Made by a program: the position numbers and the translations under genes. A stretch of 64,000 nt of DNA from Faecalibacterium gallinarum (GTDB lineage Bacteria; Bacillota; Clostridia; Oscillospirales; Ruminococcaceae): positions 1-64,000 of the forward strand of contig NZ_BQKV01000115.1 of assembly GCF_022180365.1 (NCBI RefSeq), read 5' to 3'. Below are positions 51,900-60,161 of this stretch, in pieces. Each line of letters starts with the position of its first letter. Positions within the stretch are counted from its first letter, which is position 1. Below the pieces are notes generated by a model. That model ran no database searches and had not been told where the DNA came from. It saw only the letters and a program-made list of their open reading frames with translations.

Positions 51900-54303
51900 T
51901 CTGCGGTGCAACCTCCCCCAGCTTGGTAGTCATGATCCGGTAGAGTTCCAGATCCTGCGGGAAGCGGTCCACGAAGGGCAGAATCACATTGCCAAAGAAA
52001 AGCAGCCCTTCACCCTCGCCCGAGTGTGTCACATAGGACAGCTGGTGGGGCGAGATGTTGAGTTGCTTGGCGAGAATCTGCCGGTCGCCTGCGGCCTGGT
52101 TTAGCATGATAATCATGTCGCTGTTCTCGAAGATGTTTTCGACTTCACGCGAAGCAAGGAGGTCTTTGACGTTTTGGGTCAGCCCTGTCGGAATACCGCC
52201 CCACTTCCGGAACCGCTTCCAGATTTCCACCGAGTAAGCGGCGGTCTGCTCTTCTTTTAAGAGAAGGTGCATCTCGTCCATATAATACCGGGTGGATTTT
52301 TTCAGATTTCGGTTGGCGGTCACGCGGCCCCATACTTGGTCCTGAATCACCAGCATCCCGATCTTCTTCATCTGCTTGCCCAGTTCCTTGATGTCATAGC
52401 AGACCAGCCGGTTTTCCACATTCACATTGGTTCGATGATTGAACAGATTCAGGCTGCCCTTGACGTAGATTTCAAGGGCGGTGGCAACATGGTGGGCTTC
52501 CTTTTCCTCCTGCTGAAGCAGGGCGTTGTACAGGTCCTCCAGAAGCGGCATATTCTCAGGCCGGGGATCGTTGAAATAGCGGTTGTAGATCTGGTGGACG
52601 CAGCGGTCGATGACCGTTTTCTCCACCGGCTGCAAGCCCTCCTTGCCGCCCACCACCAGCTCGCACAAAGAGAGGATGAAGTCTGCTTTCAGGGCAATGG
52701 GGTTATCTTCCTCCGAGTAGTTGGCGTTGATGTCCATAGGGTTGACATACTGGTCGCTGTTGGGAGAAATTTTAATAACCTGACCTTTCAGGCGATTTAC
52801 CAGCGGAGAGTATTCTCCTTCGGGATCGTTCACGATGATATCATCATCTGTTACCAGAAAGGCGTTTGCGATTTCCCGCTTGGCGCTGAAGGATTTGCCG
52901 GAACCGGGAGTACCCAGAATCAGGCCATTGGGGTTCTTGAGCTTCTTCCGGTCCACCATGATGAGGTTCTGGGACAGGGCGTTCAGGCCATAATAGAGGG
53001 ACTCTTTACCGCTCTGGAACAGTTCCTGGGTGGTGAACGGGATGAAGATGGCGGTGGAACTGGTGGTCAGGCCACGCTGAATCTCAATCTGGTTCTCAGC
53101 CAGGGGCAGGCTGGACATGAGGCCCTGCTCCTGCTGATAGTCCAGCCGGCAGAGATTGCAGTTGTGCTTCTGGGCGATGCTGGATGCCTGGAAGATGTTG
53201 GTTTCCAGTTCCTGCTCGGTGCGGCCCGTGTTCAGGATCAGGAACGTGACCAGGAACATACGCTCGTTCTGGCTCTGCAGCTCCTTCAGGAGAGCTTTTG
53301 CATCCCGGCCATAAGTGGCCAAATCCGACGGAATTATGTCCATATCATATCCGGCGCGGACTGCTTTTTTCTGTTCCTCGATCTTCGATCTATCGAGTTC
53401 GGTGATGGTGCGCTTGACCGTCTTGATGGCCTTGTTCTGGTCCACGGACTGGATGTGCATGGTCACAATCTGGCTGGAATCCATCTCCAGAAAGTCCTTC
53501 AGGAGCTGGTCGCTGAGGTCAGAGGCCGTGATGGAGAGAAAACTCATGGCCCCATACAGCCCGCCCATCTGGAAGCAGCGGCTGTTCTTGAAGGCGAACA
53601 CGGTGGGGGCAATGGCGTCCTTCACCGAGAGGCCGCTCCGGGTGAAGGTGTTCCAGTCAAACTCAAACTTTTCCCCACCGTCCATGTGAAAGATATGGTG
53701 CATCAGCTTGAGCCGTTCCTTGCCGTTGAGGGGCTTTGCGGTCACGCCCAGCCGGTGGAAGTTGTTGAGCAGGTCATTCTGGACGTGTTCCAGCCTGGGC
53801 TTGGCCAGCTTCATGCTGTCAGCCTCGATGCCGAAGGTAATGAACTTGGTCTTGGTCAGGCCGTTGTTGCCTTTGGCCAGCTGCTGACGCAGCATCTGGC
53901 TGTACTCGGCCCGCACATCATCGAAGCCGTCCTGCTGGAACGGGATACGGATGCTGCGCTCAAAGTCGGCGGCATCGGTGGCGACGTTGACAAAGGACAG
54001 TTCAAAGTGGATAGAGCTGTCAAAAAAGTTGAGGAAGGAGCACCATTCTTCAAAAATGGCCGTCTTGTCCTCCTGCTGGGCCAGCTGGTAGTTGATGTCC
54101 TGAAACTGGATGGTGCGGGTGTAGTAGTTGGAGCGCACCCGACAGGTCCCGTCCTCAAACATCCGCTGGAACGGGATGGACTGCTGGGCCGTCCTGGGCG
54201 GCCCCGTCGGCTTGCGCTTGTGGATTGCGGCTTGAATCTGCTTGTTCTGCTGGGGCGTCAGGGCATCAGCCTTTTTCTTTCGAGGAAAGGGAAACAATCG
54301 CAT
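51892..54303 (-). CDS. virB4: VirB4-type conjugation ATPase
   Basis: An 803-residue ATPase that powers the type IV transfer apparatus. The Walker A motif GTPGSGKSFSAKREIANAF lies near residue 466 and a DEMHLLLKEEQ segment (Walker B) near 678; the N-terminal 400 residues have the VirB4 pattern (FQDINYQLAQQEDKTAIFEEW and LGVTAKPLNGKERLKLM). Length is typical. Its ATG is preceded by the end of the PrgI gene, which it overlaps by 38 bases, so both are co-translated. Confidence 0.93.
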   Translation of the reverse strand: MRLFPFPRKKKADALTPQQNKQIQAAIHKRKPTGPPRTAQQSIPFQRMFEDGTCRVRSNYYTRTIQFQDINYQLAQQEDKTAIFEEWCSFLNFFDSSIHFELSFVNVATDAADFERSIRIPFQQDGFDDVRAEYSQMLRQQLAKGNNGLTKTKFITFGIEADSMKLAKPRLEHVQNDLLNNFHRLGVTAKPLNGKERLKLMHHIFHMDGGEKFEFDWNTFTRSGLSVKDAIAPTVFAFKNSRCFQMGGLYGAMSFLSITASDLSDQLLKDFLEMDSSQIVTMHIQSVDQNKAIKTVKRTITELDRSKIEEQKKAVRAGYDMDIIPSDLATYGRDAKALLKELQSQNERMFLVTFLILNTGRTEQELETNIFQASSIAQKHNCNLCRLDYQQEQGLMSSLPLAENQIEIQRGLTTSSTAIFIPFTTQELFQSGKESLYYGLNALSQNLIMVDRKKLKNPNGLILGTPGSGKSFSAKREIANAFLVTDDDIIVNDPEGEYSPLVNRLKGQVIKISPNSDQYVNPMDINANYSEEDNPIALKADFILSLCELVVGGKEGLQPVEKTVIDRCVHQIYNRYFNDPRPENMPLLEDLYNALLQQEEKEAHHVATALEIYVKGSLNLFNHRTNVNVENRLVCYDIKELGKQMKKIGMLVIQDQVWGRVTANRNLKKSTRYYMDEMHLLLKEEQTAAYSVEIWKRFRKWGGIPTGLTQNVKDLLASREVENIFENSDMIIMLNQAAGDRQILAKQLNISPHQLSYVTHSGEGEGLLFFGNVILPFVDRFPQDLELYRIMTTKLGEVAPQNG

Positions 54304-54652
54304 CGACCTCCTGTTCCAGCTCCGCCTGCTGCTGGAGCAGGGCGAAGTAGTTTGCGGTGCGGTAGGGCCGCACCTTGGGACGGATAAACCGGGCCTGGAT
54401 ATAGTGGTTCAGAAACTTCTCCAGGGGCTGGCCATTTTTTTCATACATGGCGAGGAAAAACAGCGGCAGCATCAGGATCATCATGCCGAGGGTGGCGAGG
54501 GTATTCCCGCCGTACTCCCGGAGCAAAAAGAAAGACGGTACTCCGATGAGTACCGCCGTTCCGAAGCAGATGCACTGCCGCTTGGTGAGATTCATGAAAA
54601 CCTTGGATTTGACCCGTGTGAGGTCACGGGGAACCGAAATATAAGCTGCCAT
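54266..54652 (-). CDS. PrgI family conjugation membrane protein
   Basis: A 128-residue protein with the PrgI opening ISVPRDLTRVKSKVFMNLTKRQ, two membrane segments near residues 28-47 and 50-70, then a conserved NHYIQARFIRPKVRPYRTAN and a Glu-rich helix. PrgI works with VirB4 and VirB6 in Gram-positive type IV transfer systems. It is directly upstream of and overlaps virB4. Confidence 0.88.
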   Translation of the reverse strand: MAAYISVPRDLTRVKSKVFMNLTKRQCICFGTAVLIGVPSFFLLREYGGNTLATLGMMILMLPLFFLAMYEKNGQPLEKFLNHYIQARFIRPKVRPYRTANYFALLQQQAELEQEVDAIVSLSSKEKG

Positions 54653-54668
54653 AACAAAACTCCTTTCT

Positions 54669-55535
54669 TTAATGTGCGTTCAGGACGCTTTTGGCAATCG
54701 AGCTGGTCTTGAACAGGGTGAAACAGAGCAGAACCGTGTAGCCGACAATGCCCCAAATAGAGGCAATGGCATCGTCAGAGACAGCCACCGACTGGATGAG
54801 CACAGCATAAATGCCCACACAGATCAGGATGAGGAAGCCCTGGAAACCCAGGGCAAAGAGGCTGCGCAGATAGTTCTGGCCCATCTGGCTCTGTTCATGG
54901 CTGCCGAAAGTGGAAAATGGGATGGGCGCCAGACTGACTGCCATATAAATCTCGATCATACGTCCATAAACGATGACAAAAATCACGATGGACAGGATGC
55001 GCAGGGTGATCCCGATGAAGAAGGACTGCAAAAACAGTCCAAACAGCGGCCCCACATCCATCTCCATCAGGCTGGCTTCCAGGTTTGCCAGGCCGGCTTC
55101 ATTGACTGCCGTGTTTCCTGCGACGATGCCGCTGGATTCAGCAATCACCCCCTGCGCCAGATCAAAAACACCCATGACAATATCAAAGGTGTTGGAGATC
55201 AGGTAGACGGCGCAGCCGGTCTTGATGATCCATTTGGTAATCAGGGCAGGCTCAAAGCTGGCCAGGTTGTTGTGCTCGGTGACCATTTGCACCAGCTCAT
55301 AGCAGGCCACCAGGGTCAGGAAAACACCCGCAATGGGAAGAATTGCGGAATTGGATACCCCGCGGATCATCTCAAATATACGGGGTTCAAAGTCCGCAGG
55401 ACTTGTGCCCACCTGCGTGGCAATCTCACCCACCTGCTCGTTCACCGAATCGAACAGGCCGGAGAGGTTGGACATGATTGCGCCGGCCAAAATACCTTTG
55501 ATCCAGTCCGCAATCGCGTTGAGTACGGTTTCCAA
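54669..55535 (-). CDS. VirB6/TrbL-like conjugation membrane protein
   Basis: A 288-residue polytopic membrane protein with about six hydrophobic segments (for example AILPIAGVFLTLVACYELV, FIGITLRILSIVIFVIVYG and IWGIVGYTVLLCFTLF) and a periplasmic-type N-terminus. This is the VirB6/TrbL-type channel component of the ICE. It lies between the Maff2 remnant and PrgI in the usual order. Confidence 0.82.
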   Translation of the reverse strand: METVLNAIADWIKGILAGAIMSNLSGLFDSVNEQVGEIATQVGTSPADFEPRIFEMIRGVSNSAILPIAGVFLTLVACYELVQMVTEHNNLASFEPALITKWIIKTGCAVYLISNTFDIVMGVFDLAQGVIAESSGIVAGNTAVNEAGLANLEASLMEMDVGPLFGLFLQSFFIGITLRILSIVIFVIVYGRMIEIYMAVSLAPIPFSTFGSHEQSQMGQNYLRSLFALGFQGFLILICVGIYAVLIQSVAVSDDAIASIWGIVGYTVLLCFTLFKTSSIAKSVLNAH

Positions 55536-55551
55536 AGGGCGTCACCTCCCC

Positions 55552-55620
55552 TTAGAAGAAATGGTTGATAAGGGTCTTGAGCATATTCAGCAGGAAGATA
55601 ATGTTGGTGAGAATTTCCAT
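55552..55620 (-). CDS. 22-residue hydrophobic peptide
   Basis: A micro-ORF MEILTNIIFLLNMLKTLINHFF, with AAAGGA eight bases before the ATG and an in-frame ATG nine bases upstream as an alternative. It lies in the gap between maff2 and virB6 and reads as one transmembrane helix. It may be a small conjugation-associated peptide or an uncertain ORF; no family can be named. Confidence 0.4.
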   Translation of the reverse strand: MEILTNIIFLLNMLKTLINHFF

Positions 55621-55823
55621 AGCGTTCATCCTTTCTATTATAATAAGGTAAGACGGAAGCCGTATCGCAATCGCCCATGGCATCTGTTTCTTGGATGCCG
55701 CTTGCCGCGGCGGGGCTGATGCTGGGTCGAAAGGTAGCACGGCTTGCTCCAGATAGGAGCGATGTAAATGGGCGGAAGCCCGCCCAAGCCGGATTTAGAC
55801 TGCCCGGAAACAGTTGTTTGGAC

Positions 55824-55904
55824 TCAGCCGAACAGACCGCTCAGCAGCGGGATCAGGGTGGTGCCAATCAGGGCGACACCGCCACCGGCCATCAGCTGTT
55901 TCAT
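55824..55904 (-). pseudogene. C-terminal remnant of Maff2, disrupted by the serine-recombinase element
   Basis: The frame ending at 55824 reads MKQLMAGGGVALIGTTLIPL, then LSGLFG and stop, which is the conserved C-terminus of Maff2, a small membrane protein of Clostridia ICEs. The usual N-terminal part (ending about AKSQG) is missing; in its place the frame continues to a stop at 55967-55969. Homology ends at 55904-55910, so the inserted element begins there. The rest of maff2 should be at the other end of that element, outside the window. Confidence 0.65.
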
Positions 55905-55998
55905 ACCCAAATAGGTGTAGGAAACCGGCTCGATGGCGGGCGGCGGCGTGTCAAGAAATATCTATGGAGTTTTTTTAGAACCGCCCCGGCGGGGCAGG

Positions 55999-57663
55999 TC
56001 AGGCTGTGACCTGCTCCACTTCCGGGAGGGGTTTGAGATTAAAATGAATTTCGATAGAAATGTGTCTTGTTTTATCGCTGTCTATGCTCTCATGGACAAC
56101 GATTTCTTTAATCAGGCGATTAAGGGTAGCTGCGTCCAGTTCCGTGATGTCGGCGTATTCCTGAATGGCTTCTACCCACTGGCGGGCGTCATACGCAAGC
56201 CGGATTTCATCGGCCAGCTTCTTCCGGCCTTCCTCAACCCTCGCCTTCAACTCGGCCTGTTCCTTCTGCGTCTTTTCCATCAGCAGATTGAAGTTTGCTT
56301 CGCTGATACGTCCGGCAACCATATCCTCATACAGCCGCAGAACCATCTTTTCCAGAACGTCAATCCGTTCCTCGTCTTTGGCAAGGGAGCGTTCCAACGC
56401 TTCCCGCTGGCCTTTCTGCTCGGCTTCGCAGGTGTCGGACAGCTTCCCGGCAACGGCTTCCCCGTCCATCAGGGCGGCTCTGGCACACTCCCGGATTTTG
56501 TTCAGTACAAGCCGGTACAGGGTGTCGTACTCAACCCGGTGCTGGGAACAGTGCTGTTTCCCATAGGCATTGTAGGTCTTACAGGAATAAATCTGCTTCG
56601 GGTGCTTCTCGTTGGTGTAGCGGATAGTCAGCGACTTCCCGCACTCGCCGCATTTGATAAGCCCCGCAAACAGGCTGATTTCCCCGGTCTGGCGGGGGCG
56701 CTGCCGGGATTTCAGCTTGCGCTGCACGATGTCAAAGGTCTTGCGGTCAACAAGCGGCTCATGCTGGTTCTCCACGACAATCCATTCCTCCGGCTTCTTC
56801 TCCCCGATGGTTCCGATTTTGAAGCGGTATTCCTTCTTCTGGGAAGCGATAGCGCCGGTATAGACGGGATTCATCAGGATGTCCTTAATCACGGTAAAGT
56901 CCCAGATATACCGCCCATTTACCGGGTCTTTCTTTTCCCACTTGGTTGACACGTTCCGAAAGCCCCGTACCCGGTTCCAGTAGGTCGGGCAGGGGATTTT
57001 TTCATCTTCCAGCCTGCGCCGGATGTAGTTGGGGCCGTGTCCTTCCAGCGCCCACGCAAACAGACGCCGGACAATGGGAGCCGTTTCCTCATCAATCAGC
57101 AGATGGTTTTTGTCCTCCGGGTCTTTCCGGTAGCCGAAGGGGGCAAGGCAGCCGGTAAACTGGCCTTTCTGCGCTTTCAGCAGATAAGAGGAATGAACCT
57201 TCTTGGAAATGTCCTTGCTGTACATCTCGTTGAGGATGTTCTTGAACGGCGCTATGTCGTTGTTGTCCCGCATGGTGTCGATACCGTCATTCATGGCGAT
57301 ATACCGCACGCCGTTGCGGGGGAAGAAATCTTCAATCAGGAAGCCGGTCTGCAAGTAATTCCTACCCAGTCTGGATAGGTCTTTCGTGACCACAAGGTTT
57401 ATCTGCCTGCGCTCGATGGCTTTCAACATCCGTTTCAGGTCGGGACGCTCCATGTTCAGCCCCGTGTAGCCATCGTCCTGATAGACTGCAACAACCTCCC
57501 ATCCCTGCTTCTCGCAGTAGGTTTCCAGCATATCCCGCTGGTTTGCAATGCTGGCGCTCTCCCCGTCAAGGTCATCGTCCTTGGAAAGCCTGCAATAGAT
57601 AGCCGCCCGGAAGCTGCCCGCCAGTATTGCGTCCATGCCTGTATATTCAAATCCGTTCATCAT
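55999..57663 (-). CDS. Large serine recombinase (integrase) of the inserted element
   Basis: A 554-residue recombinase that excises and integrates the element. The catalytic Ser lies at residue 27 in AIYCRLSKDD, followed by the resolvase domain (QDDGYTGLNMERPDLKRML, VTKDLSRLGRNYLQTG), the Recombinase domain (FAWALEGHGPNYIRRRLEDEKIPCPTYW), a zinc ribbon (GLIKCGECGKSLTIRY and YSCKTYN, near 337), a coiled coil and a DUF4368-like end (VVHESIDSDKTRHISIEIHFN). Its gene ends about 95 bp from the inferred left junction, as expected for an integrase placed at an element end. It starts seven bases after the 65-residue gene. Confidence 0.92.
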   Translation of the reverse strand: MMNGFEYTGMDAILAGSFRAAIYCRLSKDDDLDGESASIANQRDMLETYCEKQGWEVVAVYQDDGYTGLNMERPDLKRMLKAIERRQINLVVTKDLSRLGRNYLQTGFLIEDFFPRNGVRYIAMNDGIDTMRDNNDIAPFKNILNEMYSKDISKKVHSSYLLKAQKGQFTGCLAPFGYRKDPEDKNHLLIDEETAPIVRRLFAWALEGHGPNYIRRRLEDEKIPCPTYWNRVRGFRNVSTKWEKKDPVNGRYIWDFTVIKDILMNPVYTGAIASQKKEYRFKIGTIGEKKPEEWIVVENQHEPLVDRKTFDIVQRKLKSRQRPRQTGEISLFAGLIKCGECGKSLTIRYTNEKHPKQIYSCKTYNAYGKQHCSQHRVEYDTLYRLVLNKIRECARAALMDGEAVAGKLSDTCEAEQKGQREALERSLAKDEERIDVLEKMVLRLYEDMVAGRISEANFNLLMEKTQKEQAELKARVEEGRKKLADEIRLAYDARQWVEAIQEYADITELDAATLNRLIKEIVVHESIDSDKTRHISIEIHFNLKPLPEVEQVTA

Positions 57664-57669
57664 AACCGT

Positions 57670-57867
57670 TTACCCGCACAATCCAGACGGAACACGGTCA
57701 CTCTGAACCTTGTCTTTATTATACTCTAAATCTTGCTTTTTCGCAAGATATTCTTTATCATTTCTCTGGCTGTATTTCTGTGCAATCAGGCTCACGAAAA
57801 CGTCCGTAGCGTCCAGTTCGCCGTCAAATACTGTTGTGACATGGATTTCAGTTTTGCTTTTTGCCAT
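57670..57867 (-). CDS. Small protein of the inserted element
   Basis: A 65-residue protein (AKSKTEIHVTTVFDGELDATDVFVSLIAQKYSQRNDKEYL) with GGAGG eight bases upstream of its ATG. Small proteins of this type are common directly before serine recombinases in Clostridia transposons; the role is not known. It is a possible cofactor of the recombinase (directionality factor), which is a guess from position only. Confidence 0.55.
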   Translation of the reverse strand: MAKSKTEIHVTTVFDGELDATDVFVSLIAQKYSQRNDKEYLAKKQDLEYNKDKVQSDRVPSGLCG

Positions 57868-57894
57868 AGGCAGTTACCTCCATAAATGAAATAA

Positions 57895-58100
57895 GCCAGA
57901 CAGGAGAGAGTCGGCAACGAAGTCCGGCAACGGGCTTCAAAAAACCTCGAAAACAATCTCTGTCTGGCGGGTTACTGTTTATTTACTTTTTCTTTTATTT
58001 TTCTGTTGCTTTGGTTGTCAGAGGGGAGAAAAGCCCGCAGTTATGGGCTTTTTCCCGGCAACCGGCCCGGCAACGGGATAGCAACGGGGTCGGCAACCGG
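57895..58100. repeat. Iteron-like GGCAAC repeats with an inverted repeat and an AT-rich stretch
   Basis: CGGCAAC(G/C)GG or a near copy occurs at 57912-57920, 57925-57934, 58056-58065, 58068-58077, 58079-58088 (TAGCAACGGG) and 58091-58100; an inverted copy lies at 58204-58213 inside the next gene. GCCAGACAG (57895-57903) and CTGTCTGGC (57960-57968) form a perfect 9-bp inverted repeat around the first two copies. An AT-rich run at 57972-58012 follows. Together they look like an origin of replication for the inserted element. Confidence 0.6.
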
Positions 58101-58130
58101 CTGTGATTTTCCCGGATTTTTCAGGATTTT

Positions 58131-59531
58131 TCAGAAGGGAAGTTCCATCTGCTCCGTGACTTCCACAAATCCGTCCGGCGTTTTTTCACGCCCGTTGTCA
58201 GCGCCCGTTGCCGGGGCTTCCCGTTCCCAGCCCTTCTGTCTGCCGTATCCCTCAAATATCCGGGGATTGGAGAAATACTTCCATCCCGTGATACTGTGGT
58301 TCATAATGTCGTTGACTTCCCGGATTTCCCACTGTTTCGGCTCGTCAAAGGGGTGGTTCAGGGCTTCCCTGAAAAGCTGCTTGGAGCAGACGGCGCTGCC
58401 GGTGTAGCGGTCAAGGTACGCCTGTATCATCCCGCCCTTGGTGTCCTCCGGCATGAAATCCCGCTGGTGTTCTTTGAGGTACTGTATCATTTCGGGGGTA
58501 AAAGACAGCTTGAAATCGCCGCTTTTGTAGGTTGTCATGGCTTCCGCCCATACCTGTTCGATATAGGCTCTGGAAGCGGCTTCATCGTCCAAAATGTGTA
58601 CCTCGGCCCGTTCGGGGTAGACCATGACCGGCAGGAAGCGCCGGTTCCCGGAACGGTCAAGGGGCAGGAAGTCCAGGGCGTTGGAAGTCCCGCCGAACAC
58701 GCACTGCCGCAGCCTGTCCTCCGGGTGGGTTTCGTAGGGGATTTTATAGACCTCCTTCTGGCGGCTTAAAAATGACTTGATTTCCTCTATGCTCTTGGCG
58801 TTGGCGGTGGCAATCATCTCCGACATTTCGATTATCCAGTGGCCTTGTAGCTTGCGGTACACGTTATCATCGTCCAGCTTCCGCAAATCATCGGAAAACC
58901 ACTCATCCTTTACGGCCAGCAGCCGGAAGAAAGTGGATTTCCCGGCTCCCTGGCCGCCTACCAGACAGAGCATGACCTCAAACTTACAGCCGGGGCAGAA
59001 AGCCCGGTGGATAGCTCCCAACAGGAACAGCCGCAGGGAATGGTAAGTGAAGTTGTCTGTGTCGGCTCCCAGAAAGTGCCGCAGGCAGTAGCGGATACGC
59101 TCTTTCCCGTCCCAGACAAGGCCGTTCAGGTAGTCCCGGATGGGATGGTAGCTGTTGGCGTCTGCCGCAAGGTCGGCGGCGTCTGCTATCTTTTTCTCGC
59201 TTGTCAGGCCGTAGGTATCTTCCAGATACAGCCGGATATATTTCATATCCGTGTCGGTCATGGCCTTGCTGCCGGTTCTGCGTTTCCTGCCGATGGGCTT
59301 TAGAAGGTCAATGCGCTCGGTCAGGAGATTTTTCGCAACCGCCCCGGAAAGGACGGGGTCATACTGGAACACGGTCAGGCAGTTGTGGATACTGTTCCGC
59401 ACGCCGCCTTTCTCGGTGCTTTCCAGCATGGCCTTGGCTTCCTCAACGCTCCGGGGCGGGGGTGCGGCGTCGATGGTGTCCGTCACGGCCTGCCGCAGTT
59501 CTGGCGGCAAGGTCTGCCATTCTCCGCTCAA
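58131..59531 (-). CDS. Virulence-associated E (VirE/VapE) family helicase
   Basis: A 466-residue P-loop protein of the VapE family, thought to act in replication. The Walker A motif GGQGAGKSTFFRLLA lies near residue 192, followed by GHWIIEMSEMI (Walker B-like near 240), and FGGTSNALDFLPLDRSGNRRFLPV. The TTG start at 59531 has GAGG four to five bases before it and the gene overlaps the CHC2 gene end by 89 bases. In this element it works with the CHC2 zinc-finger protein and the RepA-like protein. Confidence 0.88.
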   Translation of the reverse strand: MSGEWQTLPPELRQAVTDTIDAAPPPRSVEEAKAMLESTEKGGVRNSIHNCLTVFQYDPVLSGAVAKNLLTERIDLLKPIGRKRRTGSKAMTDTDMKYIRLYLEDTYGLTSEKKIADAADLAADANSYHPIRDYLNGLVWDGKERIRYCLRHFLGADTDNFTYHSLRLFLLGAIHRAFCPGCKFEVMLCLVGGQGAGKSTFFRLLAVKDEWFSDDLRKLDDDNVYRKLQGHWIIEMSEMIATANAKSIEEIKSFLSRQKEVYKIPYETHPEDRLRQCVFGGTSNALDFLPLDRSGNRRFLPVMVYPERAEVHILDDEAASRAYIEQVWAEAMTTYKSGDFKLSFTPEMIQYLKEHQRDFMPEDTKGGMIQAYLDRYTGSAVCSKQLFREALNHPFDEPKQWEIREVNDIMNHSITGWKYFSNPRIFEGYGRQKGWEREAPATGADNGREKTPDGFVEVTEQMELPF

Positions 59532-60090
59532 GGTTCCTCACTTCCTTTCCGTAGCTGGCAATCAGGGCAGCCCGTTCCCCTATGTCGGAGAACAGCAGCA
59601 CATCCAGCAGATATTCCACATGGGATTGTTTCTGCAAGGCTTCCACGAAAAGCGGGTGCCATTCTTCCTCCGGCGTCTTGGGGGCATAGTCCCGCTTCCA
59701 GCGGCGCAGCAGATTGTGATAGTCAGACAGTACCCGGAAACAGTGGCGCTCCATGCGCTTAAATTGCTGCTCCGGGTTTTCCTGACGGGGCTTCCGCTTC
59801 GGGCGGCTCCTGCCGGGTGGCTCCCTGTCCTCATAGGGGATGGAGAAGTCCTGCGCCAGCATGAGGGCGGCTTCCCTGGGGCTGACGTTTTCCAGACGGG
59901 AAACAAAGTCAATCACATCCCCGTCTGCCTGACAGCCGAAGCAATGGAAGCGCCGGTCAACCTTCATGCTGGGGTTTTTATCGTCATGGAAGGGGCAGAC
60001 GCACATCCCGTTTCTCCCTACCCGGATACCGTAATGCTCGGCGGCCTGCCGGGTGGTAACAGACTGCTTCACGGCTTCAAATACGTTCAA
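59443..60090 (-). CDS. CHC2 zinc-finger (DNA primase-like) protein
   Basis: A 215-residue protein from the TTG at 60090, which has AGGAGG nine bases upstream; an ATG at 60135 extends the frame but lacks a good ribosome site. The CHC2 motif is CPFHDDKNPSMKV and CFGCQADGDVIDFVS, as in primase zinc fingers. Its C-terminal helical region resembles that of the CHC2 part of the ICE fusion protein at 42706-45567. It is followed by the overlapping VirE gene, so the pair is probably a primase-helicase unit. Confidence 0.85.
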   Translation of the reverse strand: MNVFEAVKQSVTTRQAAEHYGIRVGRNGMCVCPFHDDKNPSMKVDRRFHCFGCQADGDVIDFVSRLENVSPREAALMLAQDFSIPYEDREPPGRSRPKRKPRQENPEQQFKRMERHCFRVLSDYHNLLRRWKRDYAPKTPEEEWHPLFVEALQKQSHVEYLLDVLLFSDIGERAALIASYGKEVRNLERRMADLAARTAAGRDGHHRRRTPAPER

Positions 60091-60110
60091 TAGGCAAATC
60101 CTCCTGAAAA

Positions 60111-60157
60111 TAGAAAAAGCGCCTGTCATTTTCACGGGGAAAATGGCAAGCGCCTGA
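60111..60157 (-). terminator. Terminator between mobA and the primase gene
   Basis: On the minus strand CATTTTC and GAAAATG form the core of a stem with GCGC arms outside (60113-60116 and 60151-60154 region), followed by TTTTTCTATTTTC. It separates the relaxase gene from the replication genes. Confidence 0.6.
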
Positions 60158-60161
60158 TTGG

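Noticed and set aside
52267-54387. 706-codon plus-strand open frame opposite virB4
   Set aside because: Antisense of VirB4, which has all its motifs; the shadow has none.
30796-55904. A complete ICE within the window
   Set aside because: The coupling ATPase (VirD4/TraG), the maff2 start and an ICE integrase are not present; they probably lie beyond 64000.
55940-55998. Terminator at the CCGCCCCGGCGGGG hairpin after the recombinase
   Set aside because: The T-run lies on the wrong side for minus-strand transcription, so it was not called.
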